A stretch of 21,021 nt of DNA, taken from Candidatus Bathyarchaeota archaeon. Its GTDB lineage: Archaea > Thermoproteota > Bathyarchaeia > TCS64. The translations under genes were made by a program, and so were the position numbers. The notes under the pieces are model-generated. The model ran no database searches. It saw only the letters and a list, made by a program, of their open reading frames with translations, and had not been told where the DNA came from. This document shows, piece after piece, positions 13,781 to 20,722 of the stretch. The stretch lies in the NCBI GenBank assembly GCA_013619005.1, contig JABXKY010000367.1, positions 1 through 21,021 on the forward strand, written 5' to 3'. Position 1 is the stretch's first letter. Every line of letters starts with the position of its first letter.

Positions 13781-13813
13781 GCGTTATAGTAGGTAACCAA
13801 CTATTGGGAAAGT

Positions 13814-15097
13814 TTAGGTGACGGTGGACTTGTCGTCGCTGAACTTCTCGACGTCGCCGTCGTCGATGATGGCCTTCAGGGTCTGGGCGACCTTCCACAC
13901 GTCGTGGTAACTGACGTACAGTGGGATCGGCGCCAGTCTGATGATGTTCGGTGGACGATAGTCCGGGATAACTCCCTTAGCGACCAGCGCTTGGTTGATC
14001 CTCCATGCATCCTTGTGGAATACACCGACGTGTCCGCCCCTCCTCTTGTCCTCCCGAGGAGTCGCGATGCCGTAGTTGTACGGCTCCCCGCTGAGCATCT
14101 CATCGATAAGATACATGAGGTACTTTGTGATCTTCAGGCTTTTCTCCCTGATGTTCTCGATACCCGCCTCACGCATCATACGTAGGCTGCCCTCAATAGG
14201 AGCCGTGGATAGCATCGTGGTTGTCCCGATCTGCCAGGCAGTCGCCGACCCAGCAGAGTCGAACTCGGGCCTCATCTCGAACATGGTGCTGCGGTTGTTG
14301 CCGAACCATCCAGCCATGCCGGGCATCTCGTCCCAGTGCTTCTTGTTCACGTAGATGCTGCCGGTTGATCCCGGGCCTCCGTTCATGTATTTGTAGTTGC
14401 ACCAGAATGCGAAATCGCTGCCCCACTTACTGAAGTGGTGGGGGACAACCCCCGTGGAGTGGCTGCAGTCAAAACCGACGATGATGCCCCTCTTATGGGC
14501 TTCCTTCGTCATCCTCTCCATGTTCAGTAGCTGGCCGCTCTTGTAGTAGACGCTGGGCAGGAGAGCGAGCTGCACATCGTCGGTCATAGCCGCGATGATG
14601 TCGTCTTCCTCGATGGTCATGCCGTCTCTGCTCTTCACGAGGACCAAGTCCTCGTCTGGGTCCCCGCCCTTGAGCCTGATCTGTGCGCTCAACGCGTACA
14701 GGTCGCTGGGGAAATTCAACTCATCCGCTAGGATCTTCTTTTTCTTGCCCTCTGGCTTGTAGAAAGTCGATACCAGTGTATGCAGGTTGACGGTGGTTCC
14801 CCCCGTCACGACGCACTCGTTCTCTTCAGCTCCTACAAGCGGCGCCTGCAGGTTGCCCAGCTCGTCGGCGTAGTTGATCCACGGGATCTTGCCGCCGCCC
14901 CAGCCCTTGATACCCAGGACCTTCCACTCCTCGATGAGCCTGAGAAGCGTCCTCTCGGCGTCCTTGCTCATCAACCCGAGGCTGTTGCCATCCATGTAGA
15001 TCGAGTCTTCGAGATGGTAGAAACGGTCCTTGAACCCAGCCAGCGGGTCCTTGGCGTCCATCTCAAGCGCGAAACCCTCGCTTAGCCTAAACTCCAT
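13814..15097 (-). CDS. kynU: Kynureninase (PLP-dependent hydrolase)
   Basis: This enzyme splits kynurenine or 3-hydroxykynurenine into (hydroxy)anthranilate and alanine. The 427-residue protein is a fold-type I PLP enzyme. It shows YMDGNSLGLMSK (34-45) near the start, VVTGGTTVNLHTL (96-108), the PLP-pairing Asp210 in VGFDCSHSTG, the Schiff-base Lys236 in FWCNYKYMNGGPGS, and WFGNN. The C-terminal RPPNIIRLAPIPLYVS is typical of kynureninase and separates it from cysteine desulfurases. No tryptophan dioxygenase, formamidase or anthranilate pathway genes are in the window, so whether it serves tryptophan breakdown or NAD synthesis is open. It is 42 nt downstream of moeA but has its own TATA element. 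Confidence 0.9.
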   Translation of the reverse strand: MEFRLSEGFALEMDAKDPLAGFKDRFYHLEDSIYMDGNSLGLMSKDAERTLLRLIEEWKVLGIKGWGGGKIPWINYADELGNLQAPLVGAEENECVVTGGTTVNLHTLVSTFYKPEGKKKKILADELNFPSDLYALSAQIRLKGGDPDEDLVLVKSRDGMTIEEDDIIAAMTDDVQLALLPSVYYKSGQLLNMERMTKEAHKRGIIVGFDCSHSTGVVPHHFSKWGSDFAFWCNYKYMNGGPGSTGSIYVNKKHWDEMPGMAGWFGNNRSTMFEMRPEFDSAGSATAWQIGTTTMLSTAPIEGSLRMMREAGIENIREKSLKITKYLMYLIDEMLSGEPYNYGIATPREDKRRGGHVGVFHKDAWRINQALVAKGVIPDYRPPNIIRLAPIPLYVSYHDVWKVAQTLKAIIDDGDVEKFSDDKSTVT

Positions 15098-15125
15098 AAT
15101 TATCGGTGAAAAGAAAGGCGTCTCT

Positions 15126-15134
15126 GCTTTAAAC
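15126..15134 (-). promoter_or_regulatory. TATA-like element for kynureninase
   Basis: GTTTAAAGC on the minus strand lies between the moeA stop and the kynureninase ATG. Transcription from it would give a leader of about 8 nt. Read-through from the moa operon is also possible. Confidence 0.4.
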
Positions 15135-15139
15135 TGTGC

Positions 15140-16357
15140 CTAGACGTGGAGGAGGGTTACCTCGACTACCTCGCCCTCATCGGCCTTGTTGGTGCCTATG
15201 GGCAGGATGATGAAGCCGTCGGCGTGGGTCATGCTTGTGATGTCCCCGCTCTGCTTGTAGACCCTGTAAGCCCTGCCTTCCTCGATCCTGACGGTTATGA
15301 ACTGCTCCCTGTCGCTCTTTGATATCATCTCGTGTCCCATGGGCAGCTTTACCTTGACCCAGTGCTTGGCCTCAAGCCTGGCCATCTTGCGCAACGCCGG
15401 CATCAGGTACACGTAGCTGTTGTTGAGGCAACTGGTGGGGTACCCCGGCATACCGAACATGGGGGTGCCGTCCACCTCGCCGAACAGGGTGGGCTTACCC
15501 GGCTTGGTCTTGACGCCGTGGAAGTAGACCGTCCCCATCTCCTCCATTACCTCGCTGAACAAGTCCTTGGTACCCACGCTGCTGCCGCCGCTGACGACCC
15601 AGAGGTCATGCCCGGATGCAGTAGAGAGTGACTCCTTGATTGATTCAACGGTGTCCTCCACGATCCCGCAAACGACCGCGATGCCGCCGTTGGCCTCGAT
15701 GACCGTGGCCAGCGTGTAGCTGTTGATATCATAGATCTGACCCGGCTTCAGCGCCTGCCCCTGGGGCGCTATCTCGGGGCCGCTGCTGTATATGGCGACC
15801 CTGGGCTTCCTGTAGACCTCCACCTCGATGTACCCGAGGGCCGCGAGGGCTCCTATTACCCCCGGGGTGATGGTCTCGCCTTCACTGAGCACGTGCGTCC
15901 CAGTCTTCATATCGTCCCCTGCCTCAGCCATGTTCCTCGAGGGGACCACCGGTCTCTCAATTAACACCTTCTCGCCGTCCTTCCTGGTGTACTCCACCAT
16001 CACAACGGCGTCCGCGCCGGCCGGCATTGGTGCTCCGGTAGCTATCTCAAGGCACTCGCCGTCGTTGACAGTGCCATGGAATACGCCTCCCGTGTGCTGG
16101 ACCCCGATCAGCTTCAGTACTAGGGGATTCTCCTCGGTTGCCCCCTCTGTGTCCTTGGCCTTGACGGCGTAGCCATCCATGCTCGCCCTCGGGAAAGGCG
16201 GCACATCGAACCCCGCCACCACTTCCTCGGCCAGAACCCGCCCGTTTGAATCACCGATGGGCACCTTCTCGGTTCCCTCTATTGGCTTGATGTGACTGTC
16301 AATGATCTCCAGGGCCTTGATCCTTGGGGTCAACTCCCCGAATGGCTTCATGGTCAT
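15140..16357 (-). CDS. moeA: Molybdopterin molybdenumtransferase MoeA
   Basis: This enzyme inserts molybdate or tungstate into adenylylated molybdopterin. The 405-residue protein has the family blocks PPFPRASMDGYAV (53-65), ATGAPMPAGADAVV (106-119), SGGSSVGTKD (256-265), KTKPGKPTLFG (283-293) and GMPGYPTSCL (302-311). The tail (about 330-405) is the MoeA C-terminal beta domain. I place the start at ATG 16357 because it overlaps the moaB stop as ATGA; an upstream ATG at 16375 would add six residues and a 22-nt overlap. MoeA proteins of tungsten users and molybdenum users look alike, but the adjacent tungstate importer points to tungsten. It is the last gene of the moa operon. Confidence 0.94.
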   Translation of the reverse strand: MTMKPFGELTPRIKALEIIDSHIKPIEGTEKVPIGDSNGRVLAEEVVAGFDVPPFPRASMDGYAVKAKDTEGATEENPLVLKLIGVQHTGGVFHGTVNDGECLEIATGAPMPAGADAVVMVEYTRKDGEKVLIERPVVPSRNMAEAGDDMKTGTHVLSEGETITPGVIGALAALGYIEVEVYRKPRVAIYSSGPEIAPQGQALKPGQIYDINSYTLATVIEANGGIAVVCGIVEDTVESIKESLSTASGHDLWVVSGGSSVGTKDLFSEVMEEMGTVYFHGVKTKPGKPTLFGEVDGTPMFGMPGYPTSCLNNSYVYLMPALRKMARLEAKHWVKVKLPMGHEMISKSDREQFITVRIEEGRAYRVYKQSGDITSMTHADGFIILPIGTNKADEGEVVEVTLLHV

Positions 16358-16860
16358 CTTCTGTTCAGCTCCCATAGCATGTGCCCGACTCCCGGCAGTA
16401 TGATCTCGTTTAACGCGGTCCTCATGGCCCCCCTGCTGCCGGGGAGGCAGAACATGATCTTCTTGTTGACTATCCCGGCTGTTGAACGGCTCATCAACCC
16501 AGCCGTGCCCACCTCCTCGTAGCTGAGCCTCCTGAAGTGCTCCCCGAAGCCGGGCAGCTCCTTCTCGAACAAGCCCCTAGCGGTGTCAACGGTCTTGTCC
16601 ACGGAGCCTATTCCCGTGCCTCCGCTGGTGATGATGATCTGGGTCTCGCTGTTCTCGATAACATCCTTGAGCCAGTCTTTGATTTTGCCTGAGTCATTCG
16701 GTACGATCCCATACTCGGATACGAGGTGCCCTGCCTCCGATAGTAGCTTCTTTGCCAGTTTTCCCGTCTCATCCGTCTCAGGGGTCCTTGAGTCGCTTGT
16801 CACCAGCAGTGCGAAGGATGTGCTCACCTTCTGGTCCCGCGGGTGGTGGTCGTGGTTCAC
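16354..16860 (-). CDS. moaB: MoaB/Mog family molybdopterin adenylyltransferase
   Basis: This protein activates molybdopterin by adenylylation before metal insertion; archaeal MoaB does this job. The 168-residue protein has LLVTSDSRT (18-26), IITSGGTGIGSVD (76-88), the substrate-binding motif of the family, and FCLPGSRGAMRTAL (137-150). I place the start at GTG 16858-16860, which overlaps the moaC stop as GTGA. The open frame extends upstream to an ATG at 17034, but that extension is a shifted reading of moaC (rich in His, Gly and Arg) and is not protein-like. It is flanked by moaC and moeA, with coupling at both ends. Confidence 0.93.
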   Translation of the reverse strand: MNHDHHPRDQKVSTSFALLVTSDSRTPETDETGKLAKKLLSEAGHLVSEYGIVPNDSGKIKDWLKDVIENSETQIIITSGGTGIGSVDKTVDTARGLFEKELPGFGEHFRRLSYEEVGTAGLMSRSTAGIVNKKIMFCLPGSRGAMRTALNEIILPGVGHMLWELNRR

Positions 16861-17306
16861 TTGCCCTTCACCTTCTCGATGACCCTGATGTCGGTGATGA
16901 CGGTGTCCGGGTACTGGCCGTCCTCGTCCTTCTCCAGGTACTTTGTCATGTCCCAGATGTTGAGTAGCGTCACAGTCACCCCGGCGAGGGCCTCCATCTC
17001 CACGCCCGTCCTGGCGTGAGTGGTCACCGTGCACCTTGCCTCAATCGTGGTCTCGCCCAGCGTGTACTCGACATGGGCCTTCCCTATGGGGATGTTGTGG
17101 CACAGCGGGATCAAGTCCGGGGTGTTCTTCACCGCTAGAATCGCGGCTATCTCACCCACCGTCAACGGGTCTCCCTTCTTGATCTCCCCTTTCCTGATGG
17201 CATCAACTGTGGATGCCTTGAGCCTGATTACTCCCGTGGCTACCGCCTTACGGGCTACCGTCTCCTTCCCGGAGACGTCTATCATCTTTATCGGGTCCTC
17301 ACTCAC
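16857..17306 (-). CDS. moaC: Cyclic pyranopterin monophosphate synthase MoaC
   Basis: This enzyme converts the MoaA product to cyclic pyranopterin monophosphate. The 149-residue protein is full length. It shows KMIDVSGKETVARKAVA (7-23), DLIPLCHNIPIG (64-75), TGVEMEALAGV (100-110) and NIWDMTKYLEK (116-126), which contain the conserved His, Glu, Asp and Lys of the active site. The start is GTG at 17304-17306, preceded by a strong GGAGG 9 nt upstream, and it overlaps moaE by 8 nt. Confidence 0.96.
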   Translation of the reverse strand: MSEDPIKMIDVSGKETVARKAVATGVIRLKASTVDAIRKGEIKKGDPLTVGEIAAILAVKNTPDLIPLCHNIPIGKAHVEYTLGETTIEARCTVTTHARTGVEMEALAGVTVTLLNIWDMTKYLEKDEDGQYPDTVITDIRVIEKVKGK

Positions 17307-17715
17307 GTTTCTCTCCCTCCACCCAGAACTCGCCGTCGGGTGTAATCTCCTTCTTCCATATGGGCACGCGCTGCTTGAGCTCGTCTATGAAGTACTGGCA
17401 CGCCGTGAAGGCCTCCTTCCTGTGCCCCGCTGATATTGCTATGAACACGATCTCGTCACCAACAACCAGATCACCGTACCTGTGAACGATGGCCACCTCG
17501 TGGACGCCGAACTTGTCGATGCACTCCCGTCTGATGTCCTCCAGCTGCTTCCTGGCCATCTCCTCGAAGACCTGGATGCTCATGGTGGCCACCTGCTTGC
17601 CCTCGCTGTTGTCCCTGACTGTTCCCAGGAACTCCACGACGCAGCCGCTGGCCGGCGTCTTGACCATCTCAAGGATGGCTGCCTTGTCCGCTTCTTCTCT
17701 CTGTATCCAGATCAT
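17299..17715 (-). CDS. moaE: Molybdopterin synthase catalytic subunit MoaE
   Basis: This is the large subunit of molybdopterin synthase, which uses the thiocarboxylate of MoaD to add the dithiolene sulfurs. The 138-residue protein shows EFLGTVRDNSEG (28-39), HRYGDLVVGDEIVFI (78-92), SAGHRKEAFTAC (95-106) and DELKQRVPIWKKE (111-123), with the catalytic-type Lys114 and Lys121. The ATG at 17715 follows the moaD TAA by one base and has GGTGG just upstream. A GTG at 17724 would add three residues and overlap moaD by 8 nt. Confidence 0.95.
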   Translation of the reverse strand: MIWIQREEADKAAILEMVKTPASGCVVEFLGTVRDNSEGKQVATMSIQVFEEMARKQLEDIRRECIDKFGVHEVAIVHRYGDLVVGDEIVFIAISAGHRKEAFTACQYFIDELKQRVPIWKKEITPDGEFWVEGEKRE

Positions 17716-17716
17716 A

Positions 17717-17959
17717 TTAACCACCGCTCACCGGTGGGAAGAACGCCACCTTGTCATCCTGCTTAACCACTGTCTCTAGAGGAGCGAACGAGTTGTTGAT
17801 GGCCACAAGGATCTCCCTCTTCTCCGCTATCCTTGGGTACTTTTCCCTTACCTGGTCCCTGAGTTCAACGACGGTTATCCCGACTTTTGCCTCTATTTCC
17901 TCTTCGTTCAGGCCTGTGATGTCCCTGAACTGACCGTAATACGTTACCTTAATCCTCAC
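17717..17959 (-). CDS. moaD: Molybdopterin synthase sulfur carrier subunit MoaD
   Basis: A ubiquitin-like sulfur carrier of 80 residues that ends in PPVSGG, the Gly-Gly tail that is adenylylated and thiocarboxylated. The beta-grasp pattern is clear (MRIKVTYYGQFRDITG at the start, DDKVAFFPPVSGG at the end). The GTG start overlaps the moaA stop as GTGA. The activating E1-like enzyme (MoeB/HesA type) is not in the window and must be encoded elsewhere. Confidence 0.94.
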   Translation of the reverse strand: MRIKVTYYGQFRDITGLNEEEIEAKVGITVVELRDQVREKYPRIAEKREILVAINNSFAPLETVVKQDDKVAFFPPVSGG

Positions 17960-18876
17960 TCATCGTCCCTCCAGAAGGGGACCCGCCTCTCCACGGCCTC
18001 CTTGAACGCATCAAGGATCTCTTCCTCTGATGCCCCGCTCCTCATCAGCGACACGAATGGGACATGGTTGTCGTCCCTCATTAAACATGACTTTAGCTTG
18101 CCGTCGCTGGTTACCCTGATCCTTGTGCAGTAGGCGCAGAACTTGCTGTTGTGCATGGGCCTCACCACTTCCACCCGTGCCCCGTCCCTCAGGTGGTATA
18201 TCTTCCTGAGGTGCATCTCCCGCTCCACCACCCTCCCGGAGCGCCTCTCAAGCTCCTCCTCCACCGGCACCAGATCATAGTGGTACGAGTCGTAGTGCTC
18301 CACGCCGTCCTCAAGCTCCTGGAACTCAATGAGCTGCAACACACCTCCCACCTCCCTGCTGTAATCGATGAGGCTGTCGATCTCCTCGTGGTTGATGCCC
18401 TTCATGACCACCATGTTCAGCTTCACCGGGTTCAAACCGCACCTGACGGCCTCCTCTATCCCCGCCGTCACCGAGGCAGTACCGTTCCCCGTGATCTCCT
18501 CGAAGGACTCCGGGCACAGGGTGTGGAGGCTGACGTTCACCCGGGCCAGCCCCGCTTCCCTGAGGGGGCATGCAAGCTCCTCAAGCCTGCTCGCGTTGGT
18601 GGTCATGGAGACCTCCTTCACGAGTGGGCTGATTCGCCTTACAATCTCGACAATATCGTCGCGGATCAGAGGCTCCCCGCCGGTTAACTTGACCTTGGTT
18701 ATTCCCTGTTCCGCGGCCAGCTTGACTATCCTCTCGACCTCGTCGACGGTAAGCTCGTCCCCTGAGCCGTGCTCGCCCTCGTGGTGGCAGAAGAAGCAGT
18801 TGAAGTTGCATCTCTGGGTCAGGCTGATCCTGAGGCTGTTGATGGGCCTTCCGTAGGGGTCAACTAGTGTGGTCAC
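17956..18876 (-). CDS. moaA: GTP 3',8-cyclase MoaA (radical SAM)
   Basis: This enzyme carries out the first step of molybdopterin synthesis from GTP, with two 4Fe-4S clusters. The 306-residue protein has the radical-SAM motif Cys23-x3-Cys27-x2-Cys30 (RCNFNCFFC), KLTGGEPLIRDD (63-74, SAM binding), NVSLHTL and the second cluster Cys247/Cys250/Cys264 (FCAYCTRIRVTSDGKLKSC). Bacterial MoaA ends in Gly-Gly; this one ends in FWRDDE, as in other archaeal forms. The start is GTG at 18874-18876 with a weak GAGG upstream. It is the first gene of the moaA-D-E-C-B-moeA operon and is divergent from tupA. Confidence 0.95.
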   Translation of the reverse strand: MTTLVDPYGRPINSLRISLTQRCNFNCFFCHHEGEHGSGDELTVDEVERIVKLAAEQGITKVKLTGGEPLIRDDIVEIVRRISPLVKEVSMTTNASRLEELACPLREAGLARVNVSLHTLCPESFEEITGNGTASVTAGIEEAVRCGLNPVKLNMVVMKGINHEEIDSLIDYSREVGGVLQLIEFQELEDGVEHYDSYHYDLVPVEEELERRSGRVVEREMHLRKIYHLRDGARVEVVRPMHNSKFCAYCTRIRVTSDGKLKSCLMRDDNHVPFVSLMRSGASEEEILDAFKEAVERRVPFWRDDE

Positions 18877-18910
18877 TTTTGGGGTCGCCTCTCTTTTGAT
18901 GTGCTCTGGG

Positions 18911-18920
18911 TTTTATATTG
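18911..18920 (-). promoter_or_regulatory. TATA box of the moa operon
   Basis: CAATATAAAA on the minus strand, identical to the element at 7959-7968. It would start transcription about 12 nt before the moaA GTG. Fifteen bp separate it from the inverted repeat on its upstream side, so a bound regulator could affect it. Confidence 0.55.
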
Positions 18921-18935
18921 TTATGCATGGCTGCA

Positions 18936-18956
18936 CATATCGAACCCCTCGATATG
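18936..18956. promoter_or_regulatory. Perfect 21-bp inverted repeat between moa and tup promoters (likely metal-regulator operator)
   Basis: CATATCGA - ACCCC - TCGATATG has perfect 8-bp arms and a 5-bp spacer. It lies between the moaA TATA box (18911-18920) and the tupA TATA-like box (18957-18964), directly touching the latter. A further CATATC half-site is at 18967-18972, 31 bp from the first arm, about three helical turns. The position suits one dimeric regulator, of ModE/TunR-like or DtxR-like type, controlling both operons. Confidence 0.65.
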
Positions 18957-18964
18957 TATAAATA
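18957..18964 (+). promoter_or_regulatory. TATA-like box of the tup operon
   Basis: TATAAATA on the plus strand, 39 nt before the tupA ATG. Initiation about 26 nt downstream falls close to the GGAGGT at 18984-18989, so the true start may lie a little upstream. Alternatively the TTTTATATTG element at 18911 drives both directions. Confidence 0.45.
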
Positions 18965-18995
18965 AACATATCATGTCTTTGATGGAGGTACTCGT

Positions 18996-20003
18996 ATGTT
19001 AGGGTTCAAAATCAACCAAACAAGGTTTGCCATAGCCCTCGTCCTCGGGTTAGTCATCACCGGGGGCCTACTCAGGGTGGCAACGAGGCCCATCCCCACG
19101 CCCCCACTGATCATTTCAACCACCACGAGCCTATATGAGACGGGGCTACTCGACGAACTGAAGGAAAGTTTCGAGTCAGAAACCCCCGGAGCAACGGTTC
19201 TCTTCATCTCACAGGGGACGGGTCTCGCCATCGAGACAGCAAGGCGGGGCGACGCGGATATGATACTGGTTCACAGCCCATCCCAGGAGAAGGGTTTCAT
19301 TGAGAGCGGGCACGGGGTGAACCGCAAGGTGATCGCGTACAACTACTTCATCATCGTGGCCCCCGAATCGGACCCAGCGGGCATCAGTGGCCTAAACCCC
19401 CTTGATGCGCTGCTCAAACTGCAAGAGGAAGGCATGAACGGCAACGCTGTCTGGGTGAGCCGGGGCGATAACTCGGGCACCCACTCCAAGGAAAAGGGCC
19501 TATGGGGGGCCGCTGGGCTCGACTTGGACGAGATAACTGCACAGGAGTCCCCTGTCATGGGTGCGCCTTGGTACATCGAGGCGGGTGCTGGCATGACGGC
19601 AACGCTCCAGCTGGCCAACGAGAAGGACGCGTACACGCTCACCGACATGGCCACGTACCTCAAGAACCACGAGAACGGGAACATCGAACTCGTGAAGGTG
19701 GTGGACTCGGGTATGGAGACGCTGAACGTGTACAGCGCCATACTCTGCAACCCGGAGGTCAACCCCGACACAAACTATGATGTAGCCCTTGATTTCATCA
19801 GTTTCCTCCTCACCGACGAGGTCCAGGACCTGCTGGAAGTCTATGGGGCCGAGGAGTATGGGTCGACGCTGTTCAAGCCGTGGCTGCCCGAGCTGGAGAA
19901 CTCCGACTCTGAGATAGTTCAATGGGTCGAGGAGTACGCCTTCATCGAGGGCACCGAGTGCCCCGAGATATACCGGTACCAAAGTGGGGACTTATACGGA
20001 TAA
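18996..20003 (+). CDS. tupA: Tungstate ABC transporter substrate-binding protein TupA
   Basis: This is the extracellular, membrane-anchored binding protein that captures tungstate. The 335-residue protein begins with a short basic stretch and one hydrophobic helix (11-28, FAIALVLGLVITGGLLRV), likely a membrane anchor because no lipobox Cys is present. TupA hallmarks follow: STTTSLYETGLLDEL (41-55, with the oxyanion-binding TTTS), SQGTGLAIETARRGDADMILVH, WVSRGDNSGTHSKE (153-166) and PWYIEAGAGM (191-200). The ATG has a strong GGAGGT 6 nt upstream. TupA-type sequence indicates tungstate over molybdate, although some members bind both. It is divergent from the moa operon across a shared operator. 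Confidence 0.93.
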   Translation: MLGFKINQTRFAIALVLGLVITGGLLRVATRPIPTPPLIISTTTSLYETGLLDELKESFESETPGATVLFISQGTGLAIETARRGDADMILVHSPSQEKGFIESGHGVNRKVIAYNYFIIVAPESDPAGISGLNPLDALLKLQEEGMNGNAVWVSRGDNSGTHSKEKGLWGAAGLDLDEITAQESPVMGAPWYIEAGAGMTATLQLANEKDAYTLTDMATYLKNHENGNIELVKVVDSGMETLNVYSAILCNPEVNPDTNYDVALDFISFLLTDEVQDLLEVYGAEEYGSTLFKPWLPELENSDSEIVQWVEEYAFIEGTECPEIYRYQSGDLYG

Positions 20004-20020
20004 ACGGAGTCAATGATGCC

Positions 20021-20722
20021 ATGAGCTGGAACGCGATAACAGATGGGCTGGGTGAGGCCGTCAGGCTAATACTGACCCTTGATTCCACAGTTTTTCAGAT
20101 CACTCTTAGATCTCTTGAGACCGCGGGCTTGGCCACGTTGATTGCGACCCTCATAGGTCTACCATTAAGCGTCGTCATCACGATGAAGGATTTCCCGGGC
20201 AGGGATACGCTGAAGTTCCTTTTCAACGCCCTAGTCGGCATCCCCACCGTCACTCTGGGCCTGTTTCTTTACATGGTCATGGCTCGGAGCGGTCCGTTGG
20301 GGGCGTTCAACCTTCTATACACAGTTCAGGGCGTCGCCATCGGCCAGGCTTTTCTTATCCTACCGATAACCGTCACGTTCATAGTGAGCGCCATCGAGAG
20401 CAAGGGCTACGAGGTGAGGGACCTCGTGAGAACACTGGGGGCATCGGAGCTTCAGGCAGCGGTAGCTGTGCTTAGAGAGTCCTACGGTGGGGTCAGCTTG
20501 GCCATCATCTCCAGCTTCAACAGGGCTTTCGCGGAGCTGGGGATAGTGACCATGCTTGGCGCTAACATCCGCGGTGTTACCCGCGTTCTGACCACCGCCA
20601 TAGCACTTGAGACCAACAAAGGCCAGTTCGGGCTCAGCTTCGCGTTGAGCTTCGTTCTCCTCTTCGTGGTTTTCCTTCTCAACTATGTCATTCGCGTCTT
20701 GCAGGGAGGGGACCAGACATGA
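20021..20722 (+). CDS. tupB: Tungstate ABC transporter permease TupB
   Basis: This is the membrane permease of the importer. The 233-residue protein has about five or six hydrophobic helices (around 36-54, 66-88, 102-124, 158-178 and 206-226). The cytoplasmic EAA-like loop that contacts the ATPase is EVRDLVRTLGASELQAAVAVL (131-151). I place the start at ATG 20021 (MSWNAITDGL), 17 nt after tupA and with GGAG 11 nt upstream. The frame stays open to an ATG at 19922, but that part overlaps tupA out of frame and is Arg/His-rich. The stop overlaps tupC as ATGA. Confidence 0.93.
   Translation: MSWNAITDGLGEAVRLILTLDSTVFQITLRSLETAGLATLIATLIGLPLSVVITMKDFPGRDTLKFLFNALVGIPTVTLGLFLYMVMARSGPLGAFNLLYTVQGVAIGQAFLILPITVTFIVSAIESKGYEVRDLVRTLGASELQAAVAVLRESYGGVSLAIISSFNRAFAELGIVTMLGANIRGVTRVLTTAIALETNKGQFGLSFALSFVLLFVVFLLNYVIRVLQGGDQT

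Noticed and set aside
16861..17034. N-terminal extension of moaB to an ATG at 17034
   Set aside because: The extra 58 residues are a frame-shifted reading of moaC and are His/Gly/Arg-rich. The GTG overlapping the moaC stop as GTGA is the natural start.
18151..18687. Plus-strand open frame (178 codons) opposite moaA
   Set aside because: The composition is dominated by His, Pro, Leu and Val as expected for an antisense shadow, and moaA on the other strand has all its cluster cysteines.
19922..20020. N-terminal extension of tupB to an ATG at 19922
   Set aside because: The added residues overlap the end of tupA out of frame and are not protein-like. The ATG at 20021 gives a normal permease N-terminus with a ribosome-binding site.
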